Part shown: piece after piece, positions 8,643-17,308 of the stretch
Numbering within the stretch: the stretch's first letter is position 1
How the letters are laid out: every line of letters starts with the position of its first letter
NCBI RefSeq assembly: GCF_003076455.1
Contig: NZ_CP020918.1
Location: 4,438,001 to 4,502,000, forward strand
DNA length: 64,000 nucleotides
DNA from: Flavobacterium faecale
GTDB taxonomy: Bacteria; Bacteroidota; Bacteroidia; Flavobacteriales; Flavobacteriaceae
Direction: 5' to 3'
The notes under the pieces: model-generated
Database searches by the model: none
The model's input: the letters and a program-made list of their open reading frames with translations, nothing else
Told to the model about the DNA's origin: nothing
Program-made: the position numbers and the translations under genes

Positions 8643-8740
8643 TATAATTATTTATTGAATTAATTTATTGAATTCGAACTCGTTTGGTTAAAATAACATA
8701 CAACTAGTGAACCCTCACAAGTTTACCCCTTTTACCCCAA

Positions 8741-8958
8741 TTAAAAAAACAATCACTAAAGTTTTTTCTGTCTTTTATCATGTCTTAAAAATGCTGTCGA
8801 TGACTTGCGTTAGGGATTGACGAGGAAAGCCCGCAAACTAGTGTAGCGATAGCGAAACTAGTTGAGGACTTGTAACATCCCGAAACTTCGGGACCGGTCC
8901 ACCAAAAAATAAGGGCTATACGCAAACATCGTTGCCCTTATTTTTTTGGGGGAACGCC
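8741..8958 (+). ncRNA. Structured repeat copy A, candidate non-coding RNA
   Basis: About 218 nt similar along its length to 15589-15811. The core is GACTTGCGTTAGGGAT, then GGAAAGCCCG, a hairpin (AACTAGT 8836-8842 with ACTAGTT 8857-8863, 14-nt loop), then GAGGACTTG, a CCCGAAACTTCGGG hairpin, and a terminal hairpin TAAGGGC 8910-8916 / GCCCTTA 8934-8940 followed by seven T. Compared with copy C the first hairpin shows a compensatory T-A to A-T change. It is not translatable. It may correspond to a known flavobacterial RNA motif such as Flavo-1; I cannot confirm that from memory. The rest of 8643-9092 shows nothing clear. Confidence 0.6.
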
Positions 8959-9092
8959 CAAATAAATAGACTACAAGCGGTTTAACTGATCTTCGCCTAG
9001 TATTACGGACTCGAAAAAGAGTTTTGCATTTGATACTTTGTACAAGTCTTTTTTTATACCTTTCCTTTTTTTAATATTGAAAACCAAACCAA

Positions 9093-11201
9093 ATGTTTCC
9101 TAAAAAATATTTCTTCCTATTCTTCTGTTTTAGTTTGGCGCTGCTGGGTTGCAAAGAATCCAAAGACGGCGATTTTAAGTATACCAACGAATTGATCAAC
9201 GAAACGAGTCCGTATTTGTTGCAACACGCGCACAACCCCGTGAATTGGCGTGCTTGGAACCCTGAAACCTTGGCTTTGGCTAAAAAAGAAAACAAATTGA
9301 TTCTGATTTCGATTGGGTATTCGGCTTGTCACTGGTGTCATGTAATGGAGGAAGAGAGTTTTCAAAATGACTCGGTTGCCAAAATCATGAATGACAATTT
9401 TATTTGCATTAAAGTCGACCGTGAAGAGCGTCCTGATATTGATCAAATCTACATGAATGCCGTGCAATTAATGACCGGAAGTGGCGGATGGCCGCTCAAC
9501 TGCATTGCATTGCCTGACGGAAGACCTATTTTTGGAGGCACCTATTTCCCCAAAGACGATTGGACAAAAATGCTGCTCAAAGTAGCCGATTTCTACAAAA
9601 CTGATCCTAAAAAAGCAGCGGAATATGCTGATAAACTGACGCAAGGCATCAAAGAATCGGAGCAGATTGTTTTTAATCCGACTAAGGAAGCTTTTAGCGG
9701 TAGCGAACTTACTGCTGCTTTGAAAAACTGGCAAAAAAATATTGATGTTACCCATGGTGGATTGGCAGGAGATCAAAAATTTCCGATGCCGAATGCGATG
9801 CATTTTTTATTGCGCTATGGCTACCAAAAGAAAGACGCACAATGGCAAAATCATGTCACTACGACACTAAATGCTATGACCAACGGCGGTTTGTACGATC
9901 AAATAGGTGGCGGTTTTTCACGCTATACTGTGGATGCACAATGGCATATTCCGCATTTTGAGAAAATGTTGTACGACAATTCACAACTCGTGAGCTTGTA
10001 TGCAGATGCGTACCTAGCGACCAAAAACTCTGCCTACAAACAAACGATTGAAGAAACGATTACGTTTGTAGAACGAGAATTGATGGCCAAAAATGGTGCG
10101 TTTTATTCTTCGTTGGATGCGGACAGCAAAGACAGTAAAAACAAACTCGAGGAAGGTGCTTTTTATGCTTGGACGATTGCCGAATTGAAAGCAGTGCTAA
10201 AATCGGATTTTGAACTTTTTAAGGATTACTATAACGTGAACGATACCGGATTCTGGGAAAAAGACAAGTATGTGTTGGTAAAAACAGCATCGGATATTGC
10301 TTTTTCCAAGTCGCACAAAATTGCGATTGGAACCTTGCAAACTAAAATCACGGAATGGAAAAAAGTATTGCTAAGCGCTAGATCAAAAAGAAGCCGTCCG
10401 CATCTGGATGACAAAACCTTAACGTCATGGAACGCCTTGATGATTAAGGGTTATGTACAAGCGTACAAGGCCTTAAAAAATCCGCATTATTTGGAAATGG
10501 CACAAAAAAACGCCGAATTTATTCGCACGACGCAACTACAAAAAGACGGTAGTTTGTACCACAGTTACAAGGACGGAAAGAGTTCGATCAACGGATTTTC
10601 TGAGGATTATGCTGCTGTGATTGACGCTTACATTGCTTTATACCAAGTAAGTTTGGACGAAAAATGGCTGAATGAAGCACATAATTTAATGAACTATACT
10701 TTGGCTCACTTTTTTGATGCCAAAACGCATATGTTTTATTTTACAGCTAATAACAGTCCCAATATCATCACTAGAAAAATGGAAGTGAGTGATAATGCGA
10801 TTCCGAGTTCGAACTCTGTTTTGGCTGGCTCTTTGTTTCAGTTAGGTCATTATTTCTCGGATGCGAAATACAGCGCAATCGCCAAGCAAATGCTCAACAA
10901 TGTTAAAAAAGACGCAATCGCCTACCCGACCGCTTATTACAATTGGTTGAACCTGATGCTCAACTATACAGATACATATTATGAAGTAGCAGTTTCTGGC
11001 CCTGCTGCCAAACAAAAAATTGGCGCGCTACAAAACTACTATTTACCAAATGTATTGTACGCAGGTGCAACCAAAGACAGCAAGATTCCGTTGATGGATA
11101 GCCGCTTTATGCCTGACGAAACCTATATTTATGTTTGTGTTGAAGGTGCCTGTAAACTTCCTGAATCAGATGTTGTAAAGACGGTGGAGAAGTTGAAGTA
11201 A
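9093..11201 (+). CDS. Thioredoxin-domain lipoprotein of the YyaL/SPATA20 (DUF255) family
   Basis: The 702-aa product starts with a lipoprotein signal peptide (LALLGC, lipid-bearing Cys near residue 20). The DUF255 thioredoxin-like domain follows: [14 protein letters not shown], then [14 protein letters not shown] with the CxxC pair, and [20 protein letters not shown]. The C-terminal half is an alpha/alpha-barrel typical of the family ([38 protein letters not shown]). Family function is poorly defined, with redox or sugar-epimerase-like roles proposed. The lipobox places it in the envelope. It is transcribed alone and convergent with the GNAT gene. Confidence 0.9.
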   Translation: MFPKKYFFLFFCFSLALLGCKESKDGDFKYTNELINETSPYLLQHAHNPVNWRAWNPETLALAKKENKLILISIGYSACHWCHVMEEESFQNDSVAKIMNDNFICIKVDREERPDIDQIYMNAVQLMTGSGGWPLNCIALPDGRPIFGGTYFPKDDWTKMLLKVADFYKTDPKKAAEYADKLTQGIKESEQIVFNPTKEAFSGSELTAALKNWQKNIDVTHGGLAGDQKFPMPNAMHFLLRYGYQKKDAQWQNHVTTTLNAMTNGGLYDQIGGGFSRYTVDAQWHIPHFEKMLYDNSQLVSLYADAYLATKNSAYKQTIEETITFVERELMAKNGAFYSSLDADSKDSKNKLEEGAFYAWTIAELKAVLKSDFELFKDYYNVNDTGFWEKDKYVLVKTASDIAFSKSHKIAIGTLQTKITEWKKVLLSARSKRSRPHLDDKTLTSWNALMIKGYVQAYKALKNPHYLEMAQKNAEFIRTTQLQKDGSLYHSYKDGKSSINGFSEDYAAVIDAYIALYQVSLDEKWLNEAHNLMNYTLAHFFDAKTHMFYFTANNSPNIITRKMEVSDNAIPSSNSVLAGSLFQLGHYFSDAKYSAIAKQMLNNVKKDAIAYPTAYYNWLNLMLNYTDTYYEVAVSGPAAKQKIGALQNYYLPNVLYAGATKDSKIPLMDSRFMPDETYIYVCVEGACKLPESDVVKTVEKLK

Positions 11202-11203
11202 AA

Positions 11204-11246
11204 AACAAGATGTGCTTGCTGTAGGTACGGGCAAGCACATCTTGTT
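11204..11246 (-). terminator. 16-bp stem hairpin between convergent genes
   Basis: AACAAGATGTGCTTGC (11204-11219) pairs exactly with 11231-11246. On the minus strand it is followed by a run of T, so it fits best as the terminator of the GNAT gene. On the plus strand there is no T-run. Confidence 0.65.
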
Positions 11247-11288
11247 AGACACCTGCAGCAAAGCAGGGTCAAATACTAATTACTGTTT

Positions 11289-11804
11289 TTAGCGTTTTTG
11301 TTCTAGCACTTTTTCGTATGCTCTTCTAGGCGTACCTCTAAAATAGACTTCACCACAATAGACATATCCCAAGCTATCAAAAATTGCCATCATGGCATGA
11401 TTATCAAAATTAGTATCGGCTTTGATGCTGTAAATATTATTATTGATTGCAAATGCTTCTATGAACTGCATTAGTTTTTTTGCCAATCCTTTTCCTAATT
11501 GGCTTTCAGAAATGGCGACTCTATGAAAAACTACAAAATCATCATTTGTAATCCACTGCCCTTCTATGTTTTGATATTCAGGCTCATCATTAATCAATAG
11601 GGCACAATAGCCTATGATGGTTTGTCCTTCGATCAAAACGTAGGCCGCATTTTTGTTAATATCTGACTGAATCACTTCTGGATTGGGGTAACCGTCTTGC
11701 CATTGATCACTGCCATCAGCTTTTCTACGCGCAATAGCTTGTTGCAGAATAGTCCATATTTCGGAACTTTGGGTAACATTGGCTTTTTGGAAATGCTGAC
11801 TCAT
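11289..11804 (-). CDS. GNAT family N-acetyltransferase
   Basis: The 171-aa product has GNAT fold signatures: a conserved beta-bulge region VVFHRVAISESQLGKGLAKKLM with the acetyl-CoA loop Q-L-G-K-G-L-A near residues 110-117, then IKADTNFDNHAMMAIFDSLGY with the C-terminal Asn and Leu-Gly motif. It resembles RimI-like ribosomal or small-molecule acetyltransferases, but the acceptor cannot be read from sequence. It is monocistronic, with a hairpin at its 3' end. Confidence 0.85.
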   Translation of the reverse strand: MSQHFQKANVTQSSEIWTILQQAIARRKADGSDQWQDGYPNPEVIQSDINKNAAYVLIEGQTIIGYCALLINDEPEYQNIEGQWITNDDFVVFHRVAISESQLGKGLAKKLMQFIEAFAINNNIYSIKADTNFDNHAMMAIFDSLGYVYCGEVYFRGTPRRAYEKVLEQKR

Positions 11805-11908
11805 TTATATTATGTTTGTATACAAAACTACTTTAAATATCCAAAAATAAACAGTTCAAAGCTGCCTTTCGAACTAAAACATTAGGGCCGTTTATAATTG
11901 TTAAGTTG

Positions 11909-12487
11909 TTAAAAACGGTATCCAAGTCGAAGATTTAAATTTACCGTCGTCTGCCCTTCGTTTTTCTGATAGCCCACACTTTTGGCAAAAATATATTGGT
12001 AACCAATTCCAATACCCGTTTCATAGGTAAAATGCTTTCCAACATTTCTTCTTATCCCCCAAGTTGGAACGAATGAGATTTGGTCGGCAATTTCTACATT
12101 ATCATAATTAGAAATCACAAACCAATTGGGATGATAACTCGTTTTAAGTGATAGATAATTACCGCTATTGCCATCAATATTTCGTCCCTTTCTAACTCTT
12201 TTATTCAAGTTATAGTACCATCTTGGTTCCAAGGTGATAACAGGAGTCAATAAAAAACCGTTTTTTGGGTAGAAGCTTCCACTCCAAAAACCACCATCAA
12301 AACCAATTTCTTCGCGCAACGCAATTTGATTAGTAAGTTTCTCTTCACGGTGCGCCCAGATCCCCAAGAGCCCTGTTTGAATTCCGTACGTAGTTTCTTC
12401 AACACTTGCCTCTTGTGCTTTTGCTAGAAAAGTACTGAAGCACACAGCTACCATCAAAATCGATTTTACAGCCTTATTTGTTTTCAT
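11909..12487 (-). CDS. Putative outer-membrane beta-barrel protein
   Basis: The 192-aa protein has a signal peptide (ILMVAVCFSTFLAKAQ), alternating hydrophobic strands (FLLTPVITLEPRWYYNL, FTYETGIGIGYQYIF) and a C-terminal aromatic residue (LRLGYRF), the classic outer-membrane insertion signal. No enzyme motif is visible. It is similar in style to Bacteroidetes hypothetical barrel proteins. Function is unknown. Confidence 0.7.
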   Translation of the reverse strand: MKTNKAVKSILMVAVCFSTFLAKAQEASVEETTYGIQTGLLGIWAHREEKLTNQIALREEIGFDGGFWSGSFYPKNGFLLTPVITLEPRWYYNLNKRVRKGRNIDGNSGNYLSLKTSYHPNWFVISNYDNVEIADQISFVPTWGIRRNVGKHFTYETGIGIGYQYIFAKSVGYQKNEGQTTVNLNLRLGYRF

Positions 12488-12789
12488 AAATCAAATTATT
12501 TATCAATGTTCGTTATTTTCCAATTACAGAAATCTCGTATACTATTGTCGAGTGCAAGAATAACGTTTTTTTCTTACTTTAAAAAATTTATAACCAACCT
12601 TTTATCTGTCTTTAGTACAGCTTATTTGTGTGAAATAACACAATTTGTCCCCAATTATTGGAGGTCCGATTGCTTTAAAGATATCGTTTATAAAAAGTAC
12701 AGCTTTCGGTCAAAAAATCGAGTAGGAATCAAGTATAAACAGGAGTTAGAAAAGAGATTACCCTCTTTATTTTGTTTTAATAGCATCAT

Positions 12790-12896
12790 GGGCGTGACCC
12801 GCTAAAATACGCGGGTCGGGCTATGCACTACAATCTTTTTTGGGGCAAAAAAAGCCCCAAAAAAGGATTTCCGTTCCTATCCCTCACGCAAAACTG
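12790..12896 (-). ncRNA. Structured repeat copy B, relative of copies A and C
   Basis: Read on the minus strand it starts GCGTGAGGGATAG, continues GGAAATCC, then a perfect 12-bp hairpin (arms 12835-12846 and 12854-12865, GC-rich tip), then GATTGTAGTGCATAGCCCG, and ends with a GACCCGC/GCGGGTC hairpin (12796-12802/12811-12817). The start matches copies A and C, while the hairpin arm is unrelated in sequence. The gene-free stretch 12488-13154 otherwise shows only a hairpin near 13046. Confidence 0.55.
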
Positions 12897-13045
12897 CTGC
12901 TGTCAATTCAAAAATGTATTCCCTTTGTATTTCTATATCAGAATAACAATGTACCACAAACTGTCTTATTTACATCCGAAGTCTTCTTTAGCAGGAGCAT
13001 TGTTTAGGCTGTTTTTTTTCTAACAATCTACTCTACAAACAAAAT

Positions 13046-13074
13046 AAGGCCGTTGATTATTTTCAACAGCCCTT
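13046..13074. terminator. Imperfect hairpin, likely terminator
   Basis: AAGGCCGTTGA (13046-13056) pairs with TCAACAGCCCTT (13063-13074) with one bulge. Eight T follow on the plus strand and a weaker T-run on the minus strand. The nearest gene it could serve is the minus-strand one ending at 13155. Confidence 0.45.
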
Positions 13075-13154
13075 TTTTTTATTTATTTAAAATCTTGAGA
13101 AACCTATGATTTTCAATCTTTGTAGTTTTAGCAACACCAGAGAATTCTCGAGAA

Positions 13155-13742
13155 CTATTTTTTCTGCTTATTCAGTTCGTCTTGCAATCTGCGCATCGCT
13201 TTTTGTTCGCGTTCTAATGCTTTTTCTTTGTAGATTTCAAATTCTTCTTGAGACTGTTTTAGTGCCAATTTCGATTCTACGGTAATGGCATTACTTCGCT
13301 TGTACATGAAAACTAAAAAGAAAACTGTGGCAATTAATCCAATTACGATCAAAAAAAACGATACTTTGAACACCGTTTTTTGGATTTGAATTCCCAAAAC
13401 TGAAATACTTTCTTTTTCAGAAACCAAGTCAGAAACAATTGTTTGTGAAGCTGCAGATTTATTTTTTAAACTATCTATAGTTTTCTTTTGTGACTCTTGA
13501 AAAGCTTCATTTGCTAAAATCTTGCTTTTTGAAACTGCAAGCGAATCTTGAATATTAGTTTGTAACTTCAACAACCCCGATTTACTAATAACTTTATATT
13601 CCTGAAAGCTATTTGATTTCTCGATAAGGTTCTCAAATTGAGATTGCAAACTACCCGATTTGGCGGGCTTAACTGAGGTTTGACTAAAAATGTTTGGAGT
13701 AAAAAGTAATAAGGCCGTTGCCGTAATTATTATTTTCTTCAT
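13155..13742 (-). CDS. Conserved flavobacterial membrane protein with coiled coils
   Basis: The 195-aa product has a signal peptide (ITATALLLFTPNIFSQ), an N-terminal helical region, one membrane helix near residues 125-148 (SFFLIVIGLIATVFFLVFMY) and a basic coiled coil (EIYKEKALEREQKAMRRLQD). I chose ATG 13742 (MKKIIITATALLLF) rather than the frame start at 13805 because the former begins the signal peptide. From memory, relatives in Flavobacterium are sometimes labelled tRNA (guanine-N1)-methyltransferase; nothing in this sequence supports that. Function is unknown. Confidence 0.7.
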   Translation of the reverse strand: MKKIIITATALLLFTPNIFSQTSVKPAKSGSLQSQFENLIEKSNSFQEYKVISKSGLLKLQTNIQDSLAVSKSKILANEAFQESQKKTIDSLKNKSAASQTIVSDLVSEKESISVLGIQIQKTVFKVSFFLIVIGLIATVFFLVFMYKRSNAITVESKLALKQSQEEFEIYKEKALEREQKAMRRLQDELNKQKK

Positions 13743-13872
13743 GAGGTAAAATCCTTTTAATGTATAACTTATTATTGTTATCATAAACAACGAACGATCA
13801 AACAAGTTATTGCTACTATTTAAAGATTGGGGTTTATTTAACGATTGCTTGGTATTTTTTCAGGTCGAAAAA

Positions 13873-14181
13873 CTAACGTATGATAACTTTTGTTGTTCTT
13901 ATTGTGTATAAGAGAACAAGGGTTCCTACTATTACGTTTACCGCTACAAATAGATAATAGGATAACCACTCTATACTAAAACCATATTCTAAATTTTTCA
14001 ACAATCCTTGAACTAACTGAATTACCGAAAATGCAAGCAAAAAGAGGGTTGTCCACATGATTATTCCAATTCTTGCATATTTATGTTTTTTCACAATTAA
14101 AACTAATAATAAAATTTGCAATAAAACAGGTAAAACTCCAATTAATTGATTTAAAAAAAAAGTTCTAAAAATTGATTTCAT
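13873..14181 (-). CDS. Small integral membrane protein
   Basis: This 102-aa protein has three hydrophobic stretches (NQLIGVLPVLLQILLLVLIV, IGIIMWTTLFLLAFSVIQLV, LFVAVNVIVGTLVLLYTI). There is no recognised family motif. A 21-codon frame encoding one membrane helix lies just upstream (14185-14250) and could be a leader or a chance ORF. Function is unknown. Confidence 0.55.
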   Translation of the reverse strand: MKSIFRTFFLNQLIGVLPVLLQILLLVLIVKKHKYARIGIIMWTTLFLLAFSVIQLVQGLLKNLEYGFSIEWLSYYLFVAVNVIVGTLVLLYTIRTTKVIIR

Positions 14182-14434
14182 TAATTATCCTGCAACTATT
14201 AAGATGACTATCCAATAGAAATTTTTATTCTCAAATTTTGTTTCTTTCATGATCGTATTTTATAGTGAATTTTACATCTAACGCATTAACTCCCAAATTA
14301 ATTTTTACTAAAATGAGCGGATGGATAATTCCATAACCAATAATTTTTTGGACTTAATGAAAACTTGATGCGAAATGTAAACTCTTCTCAAAAATGTACC
14401 CAGTTTAAAAATGGTATTTACAGCTAGCCTTTAT

Positions 14435-15478
14435 CTAGAAAGGCAAATCATCAGCTTCCTTTTCAAAATTCCAAGAAGTTTTTTGAGCAATTCTTGGGTT
14501 TCTCACCAGAGCTTCTTCAATTTTCAAAATAATTTCTTCTGGTAGCTCCAATAACAAATTTGTCAAATCGGGAACTAAAATAACCTCTCGGGGGTTATTA
14601 CTACTGGTTAATTCTGTAACTTCCGTTAATTTTTTCAGGTCAAATCGTCGCATTGTTTCATCATATCCATTTGATAAATTTGAATTTAATGAGTGGATCT
14701 CTTCCCAAATTTTTATATTATCTATTTCACCGTTACTTTTCCAGCCAACTCCAAGTTTAAATCGTGCGGTATCCATGGAATAATGCAACAATAAAATCTC
14801 TTCATCCTTCAATTTTTCTTCCTGAAGATCTTTAAAAAACTTATTAACTTGTGACAAACTACCATTTATTTCAACATATTTTTTTAGAGATTTTTTCACA
14901 GAGATTTCTCCTGTTTCTTTTGGCAAATCAATTATGGTTGCGGGTCCAGCTTTATTAAAATTATTGATAATAGATAAACTTGACTTTGCATTAATATTAA
15001 ACGAATTTACTTTAGCTACAAACTCTCTGATTTTTTGACTTACAAAAACTGTGTTACTGGATATCGGAAACGAACTGCGAAGATTCTCTATGAATTCAGT
15101 TATTCTATCTGGATTATTTATTATGAATCCCATTTCCCTGGGATCCAAAGCTCCATTTTGGAATTCAGGGCTCGAAGCCTTAAACTCTGGTGTAAAGACA
15201 ATAGTATGTTCATTTTCTACAATCCAAGCGGCTCCCATTTCGTTTAAACAGGCTATACTGGAATAATATTCTGAGGAAAGTAAATAGATAACATGAGGTT
15301 TCTCAGTAATTCTAGCTTTCAACCAATTGAATATGTTTTGACCTGTGGGAATACCAAATGCATCATTACTTGTAAATATAATTTGTTCACTATTAATACC
15401 AACTGCGACCAAAAGATCAACGATTGCTTGTCCATAGTTTAGATTTTTTGAGGAATGAGAAATAAATATTTTCATCAT
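14435..15478 (-). CDS. TIR-domain protein, candidate NADase defence effector
   Basis: This 347-aa cytosolic protein has an N-terminal TIR fold (residues 1-130): KIFISHSSKN at strand A, SNDAFGIPTGQNIF for the BB-loop region, then HVIYLLSSEYYSSIACLNEMGAAW. Glu80 in C-L-N-E-M-G-A-A-W occupies the catalytic glutamate position of NAD-cleaving TIRs. The C-terminal 200 residues are unrecognised. A start at the second Met (15475) is equally possible. The gene is monocistronic and AT-rich, with structured repeat C 110 bases upstream. TIR proteins of this layout often act in anti-phage abortive infection; that role is inferred here, since no partner gene is present. Confidence 0.75.
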   Translation of the reverse strand: MMKIFISHSSKNLNYGQAIVDLLVAVGINSEQIIFTSNDAFGIPTGQNIFNWLKARITEKPHVIYLLSSEYYSSIACLNEMGAAWIVENEHTIVFTPEFKASSPEFQNGALDPREMGFIINNPDRITEFIENLRSSFPISSNTVFVSQKIREFVAKVNSFNINAKSSLSIINNFNKAGPATIIDLPKETGEISVKKSLKKYVEINGSLSQVNKFFKDLQEEKLKDEEILLLHYSMDTARFKLGVGWKSNGEIDNIKIWEEIHSLNSNLSNGYDETMRRFDLKKLTEVTELTSSNNPREVILVPDLTNLLLELPEEIILKIEEALVRNPRIAQKTSWNFEKEADDLPF

Positions 15479-15588
15479 AAATTTTATTAGATAAGCAAAT
15501 ATATATTAATTGATTGGAATTCTCTCTGCACATAATTTAGATTACCACCAACCACCAAATATACATAATATCATACGTTTTTATCTCA

Positions 15589-15811
15589 TTAAAAAAGCAA
15601 TTAACAATGATTTTTCTGTCTTTCTAAAAAACGTTCTCTATGACTTGCGTCAGGGATAGTCCCGAAGTTTCAGGAGAAAACCCCACAAACAAGTGCAGCG
15701 ATAGCGGAACTTGTTGAGGACTTGCAACGTCCCGAAACTTCGGGGGCATGACTCCAAAAAAACAAGGGCTATCCGCAAACGGCATGGCCCTTATTTTTAT
15801 GGTCGAACGCC
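15589..15811 (+). ncRNA. Structured repeat copy C, candidate non-coding RNA
   Basis: About 223 nt matching copy A from TTAAAAAA through GACTTGCGTCAGGGAT. The hairpin AACAAGT (15688-15694) with ACTTGTT (15709-15715) keeps the same 14-nt loop length. GAGGACTTGCAA, a CCCGAAACTTCGGG hairpin and a terminal hairpin AAGGGC 15764-15769 / GCCCTT 15787-15792 with a T-rich tail follow. It has an extra insertion of about 15 nt near 15659-15674. The hairpin pair differs from copy A by a compensatory change. The rest of 15479-15831 shows nothing else. Confidence 0.6.
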
Positions 15812-15831
15812 AAAATTATTGAAGAAATTTG

Positions 15832-17286
15832 TTAAGGATTTGGAACTATTAATTTATTGGTGGAGATTTCGCCGCTCGGGATAGGCCAAATGTAATTGCT
15901 ACTAGTAATCAGGACTAAAGGAGCAGTCCCGATGGCGCCTTTTTTGGATGGAATCGTCAAGAGGTTGCGCTGTAAGTCCATTAATCGAATACCTTCGCCT
16001 ACGAATTCAATACGTCTTTCGTTCAAAATGGTGGCAATCAAAGCGGTTTGACTGTCTACTGTACCCGCAGGAAAAACATAAGCCGGATTGGAGCGGTTTC
16101 TAACGGCTTTGAGTAGATTTGTAGCGGTGCTCAAATCGTTGTTTTTGGCTTTTGCTTCGGCATAATTTAGCAAAACCTCGGCATAGCGCAATACAGGTAC
16201 GTAGTCGCGGAAGGGCGCCGTAATAATATTGAATTTCTTGAGTAATTTTTGGTTGGCGCTGTTGGTTGCAATTAGCGTTGTGCGAGCATCGGCTGTGGTG
16301 TTGAGTGCAGGATCTTTGGCGATGCCGTCTGCAGCCAAAACAATGATAGGCTGCCCCACATAATTAAAAGCCAAGCTACTTTGAGAAGCCGGAGTTTCAG
16401 TAGTACTGTTGGCAAACGGAATAGAAAGCAGTGCTTCATTACCCATGTAACTGCCCGTAAAAATAGCCGTGAAATTAGGTTCTAACTGATGTGTTAAACT
16501 GCCCGAACTGTATTGGTAGGGCGCAGTGAGTGAAACTATTTTCTGCGCCTCCTTGATTACTTTGTCATAGTTTTGTTGTATCAAATAGACTCTTGTCTTA
16601 AGAGCTATTGCAGTGCTTTTTTTGGCTCTCGACACATTTAGCAAACTGCTGCTGTAATTGACTGGCAAATTGGTTTCGGCTTGGTCTAAGTCTGTAATGA
16701 TTTGCTTGTATATCGCATCGATACTGGAACGAGCCAAATCATTGTTGCCAGCGGTCGTTATAGGTGCAAGACGCAAAGGAACACCTAATCCGTTTTTGTC
16801 GAGTGTGTAAGGCTTGGCATACGTTTGTACAAGGCTTAGGTAGCACAACGCACGCACAAATTGCGCTTCGGCACGATAATTTTTGGCTACTTGATCGCTC
16901 AGTACAGTTGTAGTATTCAGCTTGTCTATCAAAATATTGGACGCATTGATCGCTGTGTAGCAAACCGACCAAACATTATTTACAAAATCATTGGTCGAGG
17001 CTACGTTTTGATTCCAAACAGCTGATCCTGCTGCGGCATTTCCGTCGCTTTGGCCAAATTCGTCTGCTCTTTGTTCGTTAAAAACAATAAAACGACCGCC
17101 ATACAAACTTTGGTTTTGAAGCAGCTTGTACAAATAATTTACTTGAGCTGCCATTTTTCCTGGCGTGCTGTAGGCATCGGCTTCCGGAATACTGGTTTTG
17201 GGTGTTGTGTCCAAAAGGTCTTTTTCGCAGCTGGATACTGCAAAAACAAGCAGAACTGTTAGGCTAGATAGGATGAATTTTTTCAT
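15832..17286 (-). CDS. SusD/RagB family nutrient-binding lipoprotein (pair 1)
   Basis: The 484-aa product has a lipoprotein signal (LLVFAVSSC, Cys near 20) and SusD landmarks: TPR-like helices, YRAEAQFVRALCYLSLVQ, RYAEVLLNYAEAKAK, LNERRIEFVGEGIRLMDLQR and a C-terminal IPSGEISTN motif. SusD proteins bind glycans or peptides at the cell surface and cap the SusC transporter. It lies 22 bases downstream of its SusC partner, so the two are cotranscribed. The substrate is unknown; no enzyme genes accompany it. Confidence 0.93.
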   Translation of the reverse strand: MKKFILSSLTVLLVFAVSSCEKDLLDTTPKTSIPEADAYSTPGKMAAQVNYLYKLLQNQSLYGGRFIVFNEQRADEFGQSDGNAAAGSAVWNQNVASTNDFVNNVWSVCYTAINASNILIDKLNTTTVLSDQVAKNYRAEAQFVRALCYLSLVQTYAKPYTLDKNGLGVPLRLAPITTAGNNDLARSSIDAIYKQIITDLDQAETNLPVNYSSSLLNVSRAKKSTAIALKTRVYLIQQNYDKVIKEAQKIVSLTAPYQYSSGSLTHQLEPNFTAIFTGSYMGNEALLSIPFANSTTETPASQSSLAFNYVGQPIIVLAADGIAKDPALNTTADARTTLIATNSANQKLLKKFNIITAPFRDYVPVLRYAEVLLNYAEAKAKNNDLSTATNLLKAVRNRSNPAYVFPAGTVDSQTALIATILNERRIEFVGEGIRLMDLQRNLLTIPSKKGAIGTAPLVLITSSNYIWPIPSGEISTNKLIVPNP

Positions 17287-17308
17287 TATATTATGCTAAA
17301 TAAGGTCG

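Noticed and set aside
8741..8958. A retron-like or toxin type III RNA
   Set aside because: No reverse transcriptase and no tandem pseudoknot-repeat array is seen next to either structured copy.
12506..13023. Plus-strand frames of 99 and 66 codons
   Set aside because: They run through structured repeat B and a hairpin and show no codon pattern of a gene.
14185..14250. A 21-codon frame encoding one membrane helix before the 14181 start
   Set aside because: Too short to support without conservation, although its place upstream of a membrane protein is suggestive.
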